From: Gemmatimonadota bacterium
Lineage (GTDB): Bacteria > Gemmatimonadota > Gemmatimonadetes > Longimicrobiales > Gaopeijiaceae
Length of the DNA: 64,000 nt
Reading direction: 5' to 3'
Assembly: GCA_022826005.1 (NCBI GenBank)
Contig: JAJDVT010000070.1
Span: 85,531-149,530, forward strand
Below, in pieces: positions 9,497 to 18,269 of the stretch (the stretch's first letter is position 1; each line of letters begins with the position of its first letter). A model generated the notes under the pieces. That model did no database searches, was not told where the DNA came from, and worked only from the letters and a program-made list of their open reading frames with translations. The position numbers and the translations under genes were made by a program.

Positions 9497-10444
9497 TCAT
9501 TGGCTGAACGGCAGCGGCGCATCCTTGCCCGGCCAGTGCTTCCGAACGTACCAGACGATGACCGGGAGCGTGACCGCGACGATGACCACCCCTGTCAGTC
9601 CCGAGCCCCGGATGTCCTCGACCTCCGCGGCCATGTCCAGCGGCCCGCCCGATGCCTCCCCCGGCTCGGCCCATTCCAGGACGTATCCCAGCAATGTGGC
9701 CACCAGGTTGTTCGACGCATGCAGGACGATGGGAACGATGAGGGTGCGGGTCTGGAGGTACAGGATGGCGGCCACAAGGCCGATCACGGTGATCCCGACG
9801 GGATTTGCGTGCAGGATCCCGAATACCAGAGAGGTCGCGATCAGAGCCTTCCCGAGCCCCCACTTGTAGCTCCAGCGGTTCAGCAACAGGCCGCGGAACG
9901 AGACCTCCTCGAGGACCGGCGCCATGACCACGACGACCACGAACATGCCGATCTGGTAGACGATCGACTGGTCCATTGGCGTCTCCAACGCCGTCAGAAG
10001 GAACTCGAGAACGCCGGGAGCGACGAAGGACAGGGCGTACGCAAAGAGGAGCCAGGACCCGATCGAGAAGGCCATCGCCACGGCCAGAATCGCGGGCACG
10101 ATGAGCCAGTTGAATCCGGCCGGAGGACGTCCGAGCAACTGTTGCAAGCCGATGCGCGAGCGTCTGCAGATCCACAGGATCCACATCGACAGGGCGGTGT
10201 AGCCCGCCAGCATTCCCGCGAGATCGCCCGCCGCTTCGCCGCCGAGGTCGAGAGGCGTGACCCACGCGACAAGGTGGAACGCCAACAGGAAGATGACGGT
10301 GCCGATGATCATCCAGGGGATGACCGTCCACGTCCGTACCGTCGCGAAGGCGTTCCGGGTGCCCACCGGGGCCTGGGCGTCCCCGTCCGCTGGATCCGGG
10401 CCGGGATTGTTCCCCGGTCCCGGGCTGTCCTCCTTCCCCGTCAA
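9497..10444 (-). CDS. CPBP family intramembrane metalloprotease
   Basis: A multi-span membrane protein of the CAAX-processing/bacteriocin-protection (ABI, CPBP) family. Counting from the TTG start, EEVSFRG places the paired glutamates at 179-180 and Arg at 184. FGILHANP gives His212, and LHASNN gives His242 with the following asparagines: the three conserved CPBP motifs in order. Hydrophobic helices cover most of residues 40-250. The proposed TTG overlaps the TGA of the upstream M14 peptidase gene; a GTG at 10366 is an equally possible start and would drop a Pro/Gly-rich leader. Co-transcription with a secreted peptidase suggests a role in envelope protein processing, but the substrate is unknown. 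Confidence 0.85.
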   Translation of the reverse strand: MTGKEDSPGPGNNPGPDPADGDAQAPVGTRNAFATVRTWTVIPWMIIGTVIFLLAFHLVAWVTPLDLGGEAAGDLAGMLAGYTALSMWILWICRRSRIGLQQLLGRPPAGFNWLIVPAILAVAMAFSIGSWLLFAYALSFVAPGVLEFLLTALETPMDQSIVYQIGMFVVVVVMAPVLEEVSFRGLLLNRWSYKWGLGKALIATSLVFGILHANPVGITVIGLVAAILYLQTRTLIVPIVLHASNNLVATLLGYVLEWAEPGEASGGPLDMAAEVEDIRGSGLTGVVIVAVTLPVIVWYVRKHWPGKDAPLPFSQ

Positions 10445-13203
10445 CTGACCGGCCCGACGCGCTTCGCGGCGCCGTAGTGGATTCCGTTGAAGAGCAGCGG
10501 GAAGGTGCCGTGGGGCTGCGAGCGGAAGGTGATCTTCGGGCCGAAGAGGAAGAGCTTCCCGGCGCCGATGTCGGCTTCGATCATGCTGGTGCCGCCCTCG
10601 AGGTGGTGCTGGCCCCAGGCCCATCCGCTCACCAGCGGTTCCGCGGTGTCGTACCACGCGATGCGGCGGACGTTGGCGGCGTCGTCGCCGACCCGGAAGA
10701 CCGGGCTGTGGCTGTGCAGCACGTTGACCCGGTCGCCGAGGCCGTGGGTGAGCGGGCTGCCGTGCTCGATGGCGATGTTGTGGATCGAGCCGGGGGTGAA
10801 GTAGTCGTCACGCGAAAGCGACTCGCCCTGCGCGTCGACCATGAAGTTCTCGAGCGGGAGGCCGAGCTGCGACCCCAGCGAGGTGGAGCTGGCGACCGCG
10901 ATCACCGCGCCGCCGTTTTCGATGAACTGGCGCAGAGCGGGTAGGCTGGTCTCGCTCGACAGGCGGCCGAGCCGGCTGCTCAGCGAGTCCGGCAGGCTGG
11001 CCACGAAGTCCTCGTCCGGGCCTCCGAAGCGGAACCCGCCGCGGCCCCCCCCGCCCCCGCCGCCAGCGTACGCGCCATCGGGCAGAATGATCACGTCGAA
11101 GCGGTCATTCAGGTTCCCTGCGTCGATGTCCGGCGGGTAGACCAGCTCGAAGTTGAACTCGAAGTCCTCGAGGATGTAGCGGGTCCAGCCGGTCGGCATC
11201 GAGCCGCCGTAGCGGTCCATGAGGCCGACGCGCGCGTTCTCGAGCGCCATGGTCGAGGCAGGAGCCGACATGATGCCGCGGAAGGAGATGCCAAGCTCGG
11301 CGGCCCAGTCCTCCAGGCGCGACCGGTCGGCAGACGCCGCCGGGATGAAGAACGCGCCGGGATCGAATGACATGCCGGGCGCTTCGAACGCTACATCGGT
11401 CCAGTACACCTCGCCGCCGCCGGCGAGGATCCGGTTGACCGCGGTGAACGCGGCATTGACATGGTCCACCATGTAGCCGACGGGGGATGGCGAACCCGTA
11501 ACGGTGCCGGGAATCGGTTGGGCCAGCCAGGCGATCGGCTCGAAGGGCCCGCTGAAGCCCTCCAGGATGCGGTCGAACTCGACACCCATCTGCAGCGCCA
11601 GCGTCCATCCGGCATTGTCGTAGGGCGCGATCGGCGGGCCGCCCGGGTACTGGAAGTCGTTCGGGTGGTTCTGTGGCTCGAACATGTCGATCACATGGGG
11701 GCGGAAGGCCTGCGCGGCGGTCACCACGTACGAGCCGGCGGGGTAGCCCTTGTCGGCGACCGTGAAGTCCTCCGTCGCCTGGTGCACCTTCACACCGCCC
11801 TTCAGCAGCGCGTTCACGAAGCGGGTCGCTGTGGGGAAGTCGCGCTGGTCGGCCGGTAGGATATAGCCGCGGGCGGCGCGCTTGTCGGGATCGCGCAGGT
11901 AGGCCTCGTAGTCCTCCATGGAGGCCCGCCCGCCGACCGTCTCGCTCACCTCGTCGATCCAGCTGGGCAGGATGGTCCACGAATCACGGCTCCCCCGCTC
12001 GATCGAATTCATGCCCATTCGCCAGATGTTGAAGAGCAGGTGTTCGCGGTTGCGCGATGCGTAGTCGAGCACTGCCCGATTCGCGGTCTGCGAGTAGTCG
12101 ACCGACTGACGGAAGTGCCAGGCGCCCGGACTGACCGGCAGCGGCAGGTCGCCGTGGGTGATCTGCCGGTTCGGGAGGAAGGGGATCTCGATCGGCGTGG
12201 GGCTCCCGATCGTCTCGGTGAGCAGGCCGACCATGTTCTTGAAATACGGCGTGGTGCGCAGCCCGCCGTTCCACCACGTCGAGTAGCTGGCGCCGCGGCG
12301 CATGGTGGTCCCGCCCTTGCCCTCGACGACAAAGCGGTGGTGCATGGCCGACCCAACCTGGTCCAGGCTGGTGATGATGATGGGGTCCAGGTTGTGGTTC
12401 GGCGGATCGCGGAAGGGCGGAGCAAACATGACCGTTCCGGCCGGCCCCGTCTGGTGATGGTTGTAGACGATCTGCGGTAACCATTCGCGGTACATGACCC
12501 GGTTCATGTTCTCCGTCTCGGAGAGCGAGGCCATGTAGAAATCGCGGTTGTTGTCGTGCCCGGCATACTTCTGGTAGAGAACGGGGAGATTCCGGGTGCT
12601 GCGCTCCAGGGGATCGTCGTTGCGCATGTACCAGTTGGCGACCAGCGCGTGGCCGTCCGGATTGGCGTGCACCACCAGCAGGATGACCTCGTCGAGGAAG
12701 CGCATCGTCTCCGCGTCGTCGCGGCTCACCATCTGCCACACCAGCTCCATCAGCTGCTGCGCACCGAGCACCTCGGTGGCGTGCAGTCCCCCGTCTATCC
12801 AGATGACGGCCTTGCCCTCCGCCGCCATCTCACGCGCCTCCTCCTCGGTGACCCCCTCGGCCAGCGCCAGCCGCCTCGCGATCTCCTTGTAGCGGTCCAG
12901 ATCGGTGTGGTTCGCAGGAGAGGTGATCGTCGCCATCCACTGGTCCCTGCCCTCGGCGGTCTTGCCGATCGACTCCAGGATCATGCGGTCCGACTGCTCG
13001 GCGAGGAGGTGCCAGTACTCGGTCAGCTGCTGGTAGTTGACGAGCTGGTAGTCGGTGCCGAGCCGGTAGCCGAACTGCTGTTCAGGGGTGGTCAGCTGGG
13101 TAGTGGCCGGGACGGGAGCCGCGGCCAGCGCGATGAAGGTGAGGAGCGCGGCGAGCGCCGCGGCGTGGTGGGTTCCAGGAACGATGGTACGTACCGCGAT
13201 CAT
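10441..13203 (-). CDS. Secreted M14 family zinc carboxypeptidase-like protein
   Basis: A 920-residue exported protein with a hydrophobic N-terminal signal (about residues 12-33, ending near VPATTQ). The zinc ligands of the M14 peptidase family are visible as HATE (His141, Glu144), an NPDG segment near residue 178 and a YNHHQTG segment near 240. The large C-terminal half resembles the extra domains of the long M14 proteins common in Bacteroidota and Gemmatimonadota and has a glycine-rich run (GGGGGGGRGGF) near residue 720. The role is probably periplasmic or extracellular peptide degradation. First gene of a probable transcript with the CPBP protease and Ppx. A second long M14 peptidase lies at 39.3 kb. 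Confidence 0.88.
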   Translation of the reverse strand: MIAVRTIVPGTHHAAALAALLTFIALAAAPVPATTQLTTPEQQFGYRLGTDYQLVNYQQLTEYWHLLAEQSDRMILESIGKTAEGRDQWMATITSPANHTDLDRYKEIARRLALAEGVTEEEAREMAAEGKAVIWIDGGLHATEVLGAQQLMELVWQMVSRDDAETMRFLDEVILLVVHANPDGHALVANWYMRNDDPLERSTRNLPVLYQKYAGHDNNRDFYMASLSETENMNRVMYREWLPQIVYNHHQTGPAGTVMFAPPFRDPPNHNLDPIIITSLDQVGSAMHHRFVVEGKGGTTMRRGASYSTWWNGGLRTTPYFKNMVGLLTETIGSPTPIEIPFLPNRQITHGDLPLPVSPGAWHFRQSVDYSQTANRAVLDYASRNREHLLFNIWRMGMNSIERGSRDSWTILPSWIDEVSETVGGRASMEDYEAYLRDPDKRAARGYILPADQRDFPTATRFVNALLKGGVKVHQATEDFTVADKGYPAGSYVVTAAQAFRPHVIDMFEPQNHPNDFQYPGGPPIAPYDNAGWTLALQMGVEFDRILEGFSGPFEPIAWLAQPIPGTVTGSPSPVGYMVDHVNAAFTAVNRILAGGGEVYWTDVAFEAPGMSFDPGAFFIPAASADRSRLEDWAAELGISFRGIMSAPASTMALENARVGLMDRYGGSMPTGWTRYILEDFEFNFELVYPPDIDAGNLNDRFDVIILPDGAYAGGGGGGGRGGFRFGGPDEDFVASLPDSLSSRLGRLSSETSLPALRQFIENGGAVIAVASSTSLGSQLGLPLENFMVDAQGESLSRDDYFTPGSIHNIAIEHGSPLTHGLGDRVNVLHSHSPVFRVGDDAANVRRIAWYDTAEPLVSGWAWGQHHLEGGTSMIEADIGAGKLFLFGPKITFRSQPHGTFPLLFNGIHYGAAKRVGPVS

Positions 13204-13520
13204 GGGACTTCCTCGAGCTGTGGGCGATTGGGGCGGTGTGCGGCATGCCCCTGTCGCACGGCGCAGACTGCATTGCGCGCGCGGTTGATTGCACGGGTCC
13301 TACAGTAGCTTGCGAGGGCGGGGCCGGGAAAGGGCGCGCGCCTTCGCGGCACGAAGGGAGTCGACGGTGTAAGGGCTCTCCGGTTGCGCGCTATTGCCCG
13401 ACGCCGTCCGGTTTCTGAAACGGTCCATAAACATGTCGCCTTGCGTCAGTTCCATGCATCCTGTATGTTCTGCAATTCGCCTTTGCCGAGTTCACCAATT
13501 GCAGGAGACCCTTTGGCCGA
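13204..13520. other. Divergent intergenic region before the XRE gene
   Basis: This 317-base stretch separates the M14 peptidase start from the XRE regulator. I see no supported gene. The right-hand 130 bases are AT-richer and hold an 8-base inverted repeat listed separately, so promoters for both genes are probably here. Confidence 0.5.
13470..13504. promoter_or_regulatory. Inverted repeat, likely XRE operator
   Basis: CTGCAATT at 13470-13477 and its perfect complement AATTGCAG at 13497-13504 are separated by 19 bases and end 16 bases before the XRE start. Many XRE/HipB-type regulators repress their own promoter from such sites; binding here is inferred. Confidence 0.45.
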
Positions 13521-13847
13521 ATGTCCAATTCCAAGCGTGAAGCGTTGCCGTCTGCCGTCGTTGCCGTGCTGAAGAAGCTGGGATCCGACATCAGAAGTGC
13601 GCGTCTGAGGCGCCGCATGCGGGCGGCAACGCTAGCCAGCCATGCGGCAATCAGCCGGACCACCCTCCACAAGATCGAACGAGGTACCGCCGGTGTGTCC
13701 ATCGGCAAGTACACCCTGGTGCTTCACGCGCTGGGCTTGCACACCGGGGTCGAACGGGTTGCCGACCGAAGCGTCGACAGCGTGGGTCTGGACGCATTGG
13801 AGGAGCGCCTGCCCAAACGGGTGAGGGTCCCGCGAAATAGGAAGTAG
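13521..13847 (+). CDS. XRE/HipB-like helix-turn-helix regulator, orphan
   Basis: A 108-residue basic protein with one XRE-type helix-turn-helix, about residues 22-80 (SARLRRRMRAATLASHAAIS, then TTLHKIERG). The layout, with a single HTH and a short Arg-rich tail, resembles HipB-like antitoxins that sit before a HipA kinase gene. No hipA follows: the next gene is sufU on the opposite strand. It may be a leftover antitoxin or a free regulator. An inverted repeat upstream could be its operator. The ribosome site is weak (GGAG about 12 bases from the ATG). The HTH call is firm; the partner loss is inference. Confidence 0.75.
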   Translation: MSNSKREALPSAVVAVLKKLGSDIRSARLRRRMRAATLASHAAISRTTLHKIERGTAGVSIGKYTLVLHALGLHTGVERVADRSVDSVGLDALEERLPKRVRVPRNRK

Positions 13848-13919
13848 TAGAGCCTGACCCCCTTGCATGGCGGGCGGTATCGTACTCCGGAGTGCCCGAT
13901 GGCACTCGGGAGTTTCGGC

Positions 13920-14378
13920 TCAGCAGGAACCGCAGCTCCCGTGGCCGAATCCCGCGCGCACCGCCTCCTCCAGCGCCTCGAATGGAAGGACGGCGCAGCG
14001 GATCCGGCTGGGAAAACGGCCGACGCCGACCAGAGCCCGAAGGTCGCCGAGTTCCTTTGCCGGCGCCGGCCCGCCGGGGTCGAGCGCGTCGACGAACGCC
14101 TGGCGCAACGCGGGAATCCCCCTGGCCTCGGTACCCCTTGCGACCTCGGTGAGCATCGAGGCGGCCGCCTGCGAGATCGCGCAGCCGCGGCCATCGAAGG
14201 ACACCTCGGCGAGGCGTCCGTCCGCGATGCGCGCCCACATGCGCACGGTGTCGCCACAGAAGCGATTGTGGGCTTGGCCGGTGGACGCGGGCTCGGCGAT
14301 CGCCCCCCGGTTGCGGGGACGCCGGAAGTGGTCCTGAATGAGCGCCTGGTGCAGTTCGTCGGTTCCGCTGCCCGCCAA
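13920..14378 (-). CDS. sufU: SufU-like iron-sulfur cluster assembly scaffold
   Basis: A 152-residue NifU/IscU-fold protein of the SufU type. The three conserved cysteines fit: Cys41 and Asp43 in RFCGDT, Cys66 in GRGCAIS and Cys128 in RIRCAV. SufU accepts sulfur from SufS for Fe-S cluster biogenesis in the cytoplasm. An extra Cys pair closes the protein (GSCGSC). The start is a TTG with GAGGG upstream; no ATG in this frame begins near conserved sequence. It is divergent from xdhC with only 39 bases between, so their promoters must overlap. The nearby Fe-S-containing molybdenum hydroxylases are possible clients. Confidence 0.85.
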   Translation of the reverse strand: MAGSGTDELHQALIQDHFRRPRNRGAIAEPASTGQAHNRFCGDTVRMWARIADGRLAEVSFDGRGCAISQAAASMLTEVARGTEARGIPALRQAFVDALDPGGPAPAKELGDLRALVGVGRFPSRIRCAVLPFEALEEAVRAGFGHGSCGSC

Positions 14379-14417
14379 TGTTGCATCCCTCGCACGGGGT
14401 GGTAGACTTAGCCTTTC

Positions 14418-14792
14418 ATGGACTCGCACAGCAGACACACGAACGTCGATCCGGTCCTCGCGCAAGCCGCCGAGTGGCTCGGCCGCGGCCGCCGGATCGC
14501 GCTGGCCACCGTGACCCGCACCTGGGGCTCGGCACCACGCCGGGCCGGGAGCCACATGGTAATCGCGGACAACGGCGACTTCGCCGGCTCGGTCTCCGGC
14601 GGCTGCATCGAGGGGGCCGTGATCCAAACCGCGCTGGAGGTGATCGAGTCGGGCACGCCCCGCACGCTGGAGTTCGGCGTCACAAACGAGATGGCGTGGG
14701 AGGTCGGACTGGCGTGCGGCGGCAGGGTGCACCTCTATGTGGAACCGGTGGACGGCGACGGCGGCCGGCAGTGCGTGGATAGACCCGGGTGA
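14418..14792 (+). CDS. xdhC: XdhC/CoxI family protein, N-terminal half
   Basis: A 124-residue protein carrying the XdhC_CoxI domain, with the motif TRTWGSAPRRAGSHM near residues 36-50 and SGGCIEG near 69. XdhC proteins bind the sulfurated molybdenum cofactor and load it into xanthine-dehydrogenase-type enzymes in the cytoplasm. The Rossmann half of the protein is encoded by the next gene, which overlaps by 4 bases (GTGA). In many bacteria the two halves are one polypeptide; separate adjacent genes also occur, so I do not treat this as broken. Likely clients are the two molybdenum hydroxylases at 33-36.7 kb and 52.9-56.9 kb. Confidence 0.88.
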   Translation: MDSHSRHTNVDPVLAQAAEWLGRGRRIALATVTRTWGSAPRRAGSHMVIADNGDFAGSVSGGCIEGAVIQTALEVIESGTPRTLEFGVTNEMAWEVGLACGGRVHLYVEPVDGDGGRQCVDRPG

Positions 14793-15484
14793 ACGCCGGG
14801 CTGCTGCGGGAGCTGGTGGCGGCGCAGGCTGCGGGACGGGACGTGGTCCTGGCGACGCGACTGTCCGATGGAGCGCAGGAACTCGTGGGTGCGGATGCTC
14901 CTTCGTCGCGGCTGGTCGGACCGGAGGGCGCGAGTGCGGCCGGGGCGGTTGCCGAAGCGCTTGGGACGGGCTTGCCCCGCACCGTGCAAACGGCCGCGGG
15001 AGCCGTGTTTCTGCGTCCTTATATCCGCCCGCCGCGGCTGATCATCGTCGGCGCGGTTCACATCGCGCAGGCGCTGGTGCCGATGGCGGCGATCGCGGGC
15101 TTTCAGGTCACGGTGCTGGATCCCCGGGAGGGATTTGCCACCGCGGAACGGTTTCCCGGCGCGGAATTGCTGAAGGAGTGGCCGGACGAGGCGATGGACG
15201 CGCTCGATCCGGATCGCCGTACGGCGGTCGTCGCGCTCACCCACGATCCCAGAATCGACGACCCCGCGCTGGTCGCGGCACTACGGAGCGACGCCTTCTA
15301 CCTCGGAGCGCTGGGAAGCCGGAAGACCCAGGGAGCGAGAACGGAGCGCTTGGCGGCTCTGGGATTCCCCAAGGAGTCGCTGGCGCGGATCCACGGGCCG
15401 GTGGGCCTCCCGATCGGGGCGCGCACGCCGGAAGAGATCGCGGTGGCGGTGCTGGCGCAGGTCATCGGGGCGCTGAGGGGGTAG
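14789..15484 (+). CDS. XdhC C-terminal Rossmann domain protein
   Basis: A 231-residue protein matching the XdhC_C domain: a Rossmann fold beginning RLIIVGAVHIAQAL near residue 83, and the conserved LGALGSRKTQGAR near residue 170, ending in the usual GLPIGARTPEEIAVA segment. Together with the preceding gene it makes a complete XdhC. The GTG start overlaps the previous stop (GTGA), implying coupled translation. Predicted role: molybdenum cofactor handling for xanthine-dehydrogenase-family enzymes. One departure from the usual GxGHxA Rossmann glycines is GAVHIA, so the second glycine is replaced. Confidence 0.87.
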   Translation: MNAGLLRELVAAQAAGRDVVLATRLSDGAQELVGADAPSSRLVGPEGASAAGAVAEALGTGLPRTVQTAAGAVFLRPYIRPPRLIIVGAVHIAQALVPMAAIAGFQVTVLDPREGFATAERFPGAELLKEWPDEAMDALDPDRRTAVVALTHDPRIDDPALVAALRSDAFYLGALGSRKTQGARTERLAALGFPKESLARIHGPVGLPIGARTPEEIAVAVLAQVIGALRG

Positions 15485-15499
15485 CAGTCCGTGGATAAG

Positions 15500-15612
15500 G
15501 CCCCGCGAGCACGGAGCGCGGCGAGGCGCCGGGTTGGCAAGGCGCGACGAAGTGCGCATAGCGGAGCTATTCGTCCGAGGAGCAACGCAGAGCGGTGCTT
15601 CAGAGGTCCGAA
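15500..15612. repeat. Possible extragenic palindromic repeat
   Basis: A non-coding GC-rich stretch after xdhC containing a small hairpin, ATAGC-GGA-GCTAT (around 15557-15569), embedded in a cgcgac...ccgagg context that resembles short dispersed intergenic repeats of other bacteria. Only one copy is seen in this window, so dispersal is not shown. Confidence 0.3.
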
Positions 15613-15620
15613 AAGTAAAT

Positions 15621-15645
15621 AAAACATTACTTTCTGTAATGTTTT
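15621..15645. terminator. Perfect AT-rich hairpin, terminator or operator
   Basis: AAAACATTAC (15621-15630) and GTAATGTTTT (15636-15645) form a perfect 10-base stem with a 5-base loop, in a strikingly AT-rich patch of a GC-rich genome. It lies between the convergent xdhC and amidase genes, so a bidirectional terminator is most likely. A regulator-binding palindrome is possible. Confidence 0.5.
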
Positions 15646-15731
15646 CTTGACATTGCGAGTGCGTGGACACCGCGGTCCAACCCGGATGCATCGCCGCTCG
15701 AATGCCGGGGGGGTTTCGTCCACGGGCCAGG

Positions 15732-17126
15732 TCAGCCCGTCAACCGCGGCGGCGTCCCCAGACGTGCCAGGTTCGTGCCGAGGACCTCTTCCGCGAGGAC
15801 CGCGCGGTCCAGCAGGTCGTGATCGGTGCCGGTGCGGCCGATGAGCTGCAGCCCGGCGGGCATGCCGCACTCGTCGAGGCCGGCCGGGAGGCTCACCGCG
15901 CACATGTCGAGCATGCTCGCGGGGCCGGTGCCGGAGAGCATGTCGCGGTTGACGGCGCGGTAGGCGTCCAGCTGCGAGAGGGCCGCGAGGGGTGGAGGGG
16001 TGATGGGGAGGGTGGGGGTGGCGAGCAGCTCCACGCCGTGCGACTCCATGCGTGCGTGGAGCCTGGCCGAGAGGCGGCGGCGCAGGCGGAGGATCGCGAT
16101 GTAGTCCACCGCGCTGACCTGGTGGGCGGACTCGAGCCGCTTTCCGACGGTGGGGTCGAGGATGGCGGTCCAGCCGGGCAGGTGCCGTTCCAGCGACTCG
16201 GATCGCTCCGGCTGCACCAGCTCGCCCGCCAGGTAGCGCTCGCCGGCCTCCTGCAGCTCCGGGGCGTCGAAGTCGACGAGCCTGGCGCCCGCCGCCTCCA
16301 GGTCGCCGAGGGCCTGCCGGACGGTGGTGGCGACGGACGGGTGGGCCTCCTGCCAGAGCCCGTGACGGGGGATGCCGATGGTGAGGGCGGCGAGCGCGGG
16401 GTGGGGTGGGGTGGGGGGGGTGCCGTGTCCGGCCAGGGGGTCGATAGCGCGGAAGGCGTAGCGGGAGTCCGCAGCCGTGTGGGTGAGGAGACCGACGGTG
16501 TCGAGGGTGGTCGACAGCGGCACAACTCCGGTCGTGGGCCAGCGACCGGTGGTGTGGCGGTGGCCGACCACCCCGGTGGCCGAGGCGGGGATGCGGACGG
16601 AACCGCCGGTGTCGCTCCCCAGGGCGATCCGCGACGACCCCTCCCACAGACTGACCCCGGCGCCCGACGAGGAGCCACCGGGCACGCGGTGCTCATCTGC
16701 GTCCCAGGGGTTCACCGGAGTGCCGGTGTTCGGGTTCAGCCCCACCCCTCCGAAGGCCAGTTCGACGGTGTGCGTCTTGCCGACGATCACCGCGCCCAGC
16801 TTCCGCAGAGCGCCGACGAGGAACCCTTCGCGCTGCCACCGTTCCGGGAGTTCCCTCCGGGTTCCGGCGTGAATGGGGAGACCCTGGACCCCATAGAGAT
16901 CCTTCACCGACACCGTGACGCCGGCCAGGGGCCCCGGGTCCCGGCCCCGGGCCACGGCCGCGTCCACGGCATCGGCCTGCCGGCGCGCCCCCTCGGCATC
17001 GAACACGATGTACGCGCCCAAATCGCTCGCCTCATGGTGGCGGAGGGCGTCCTCTACCAGGGATCTTGCGGTCGACTTGCCGCTGCGAACCGAGGCGGCC
17101 ACGGCCGCGATGGAAGGTCGGGTCAT
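15732..17126 (-). CDS. Amidase signature family hydrolase
   Basis: A 464-residue amidase-signature enzyme hydrolysing an amide bond by a Ser-cisSer-Lys triad. Lys75 lies in VTVSVKDL, the cis-serine in the GGSSSGAG loop (residues 150-157), and the nucleophile is Ser176 in GSDTGGSVRIP. Length fits stand-alone amidases rather than GatA, and no gatB or gatC is nearby. The start ATG (MTRPSIAAV) matches the start of conserved sequence; the frame is open upstream without similarity. It has no signal peptide, so it is probably cytoplasmic. It is convergent with xdhC and divergent from the decayed photolyase gene. Substrate unknown. Confidence 0.88.
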   Translation of the reverse strand: MTRPSIAAVAASVRSGKSTARSLVEDALRHHEASDLGAYIVFDAEGARRQADAVDAAVARGRDPGPLAGVTVSVKDLYGVQGLPIHAGTRRELPERWQREGFLVGALRKLGAVIVGKTHTVELAFGGVGLNPNTGTPVNPWDADEHRVPGGSSSGAGVSLWEGSSRIALGSDTGGSVRIPASATGVVGHRHTTGRWPTTGVVPLSTTLDTVGLLTHTAADSRYAFRAIDPLAGHGTPPTPPHPALAALTIGIPRHGLWQEAHPSVATTVRQALGDLEAAGARLVDFDAPELQEAGERYLAGELVQPERSESLERHLPGWTAILDPTVGKRLESAHQVSAVDYIAILRLRRRLSARLHARMESHGVELLATPTLPITPPPLAALSQLDAYRAVNRDMLSGTGPASMLDMCAVSLPAGLDECGMPAGLQLIGRTGTDHDLLDRAVLAEEVLGTNLARLGTPPRLTG

Positions 17127-17213
17127 GGGAGAACTCGTTTCCTGGGACGGGGGTATGATTGGAAGCGGGGATTTCCATGCCCGCCGGGTGCTTCCAACGG
17201 AAGGTGAACGAAC

Positions 17214-18195
17214 GTGTCGAATTCTCAAGACGCGGGGGCGGTGGCCACGCCGCGCGTGCGGGTCAGGCGTCTCAACGATGCGCCGATCGACCCCGGCGGT
17301 AACCATGTCCTCTACTGGATGACCTCGGCCCGGCGCACCCGTTGGAACTTCGCGCTGCAGAGGGCTGCGGAACACTGCGTTTCCCTGCGCCTCCCGCTCC
17401 TGGTGCTGGAACCCCTGCGAGTCGGCTATCCGTGGGCGTGCGACCGCCTTCGCCGCTTCATCGACCATCCCACGCGGCCCGCCGGCCGCCGTCCCGGCCT
17501 CCATCCTCTCCCGGTGGCCCCCCGCCGACCTCTCCTGCCCGGCCTCCCTCGTCGCCCGGCTCCCCATCGACCACGCTGTGGGCCCGGCGGTGCTGCGTGC
17601 CAGCAACCCGGCGCTGCGCGACGCTGTGCGCGATCCGCGCGGCAGCCCCCCCGACCCTCTCGGCGACCCCGCCCCCCTGCCCGGCGGCCCCGACGCTGCC
17701 GCCGCCCGCCTCGCCGCTTTCGTCCAACACGGGCTCTCCCGCTACGCCACCGACCGGAACCACCCCGAACGCGACGCGGCCAGCGGTCTGTCCCCCTACC
17801 TGCATTTCGGCCACATCTCCGCCCACGAGATCTTCCACCGCATCGCTGCCCACGAGACCTGGGAACCCACCCGCCTGCGCCCCGAGCGGCGGGCAGGCGC
17901 GCCGGCTGGTGGGGAATGAACGAGAGCGCGGAGGCCTTTCTCGACCAGCTCGTCACCTGGCGGGAACTCGGCTTCAAACGGTGCCTCCAGGTCGCGAAGT
18001 ACGACTCCTGCGAGTCCCTTCCTGAGGGGGCGCGCAGGACGCTGCGGGAACACGCCTCCGATCCGCGGGAGTGGAGCTACGACCGAGACGCCTTCGAGGA
18101 AGCCCGCACCCACGATCCCCTCTTGGAACGCCGCGCAGAACCAGCTCCGGCGCGAGGGCCGGATTCACAGCTACCTGCGGATGCTCTGGGGCAAG
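17214..18195 (+). pseudogene. Class II photolyase remnant, deleted and frameshifted
   Basis: Pieces of a class II deoxyribodipyrimidine photolyase are found in order but in several frames. The N-terminal piece starts at a GTG (17214) and includes HVLYWMTSARRTRWNFALQR and LLVLEPLRVGYPWACDRLRR. It then jumps, with roughly 190 residues missing, to a middle piece in another frame (WPPADL, then LPIDHAV, then SGLSPYLHFGHISAHEI, 17510-17860). A third piece follows in the first frame (FLDQLVTWRELGF, about 17938-18110). The last piece, WNAAQNQLRREGRIHSYLRM, is in yet another frame, and the true C-terminus is absent. At least three frame changes and one large internal deletion make a working enzyme impossible. 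It is followed by an equally decayed DUF523-DUF1722 gene. Confidence 0.85.
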
Positions 18196-18269
18196 ATCCG
18201 CTACACGGCCGACCCCCTGGCCAACGACCCTGCCCATGAGCCATCCACGGCGGGATTTCTCCAGGCCCC

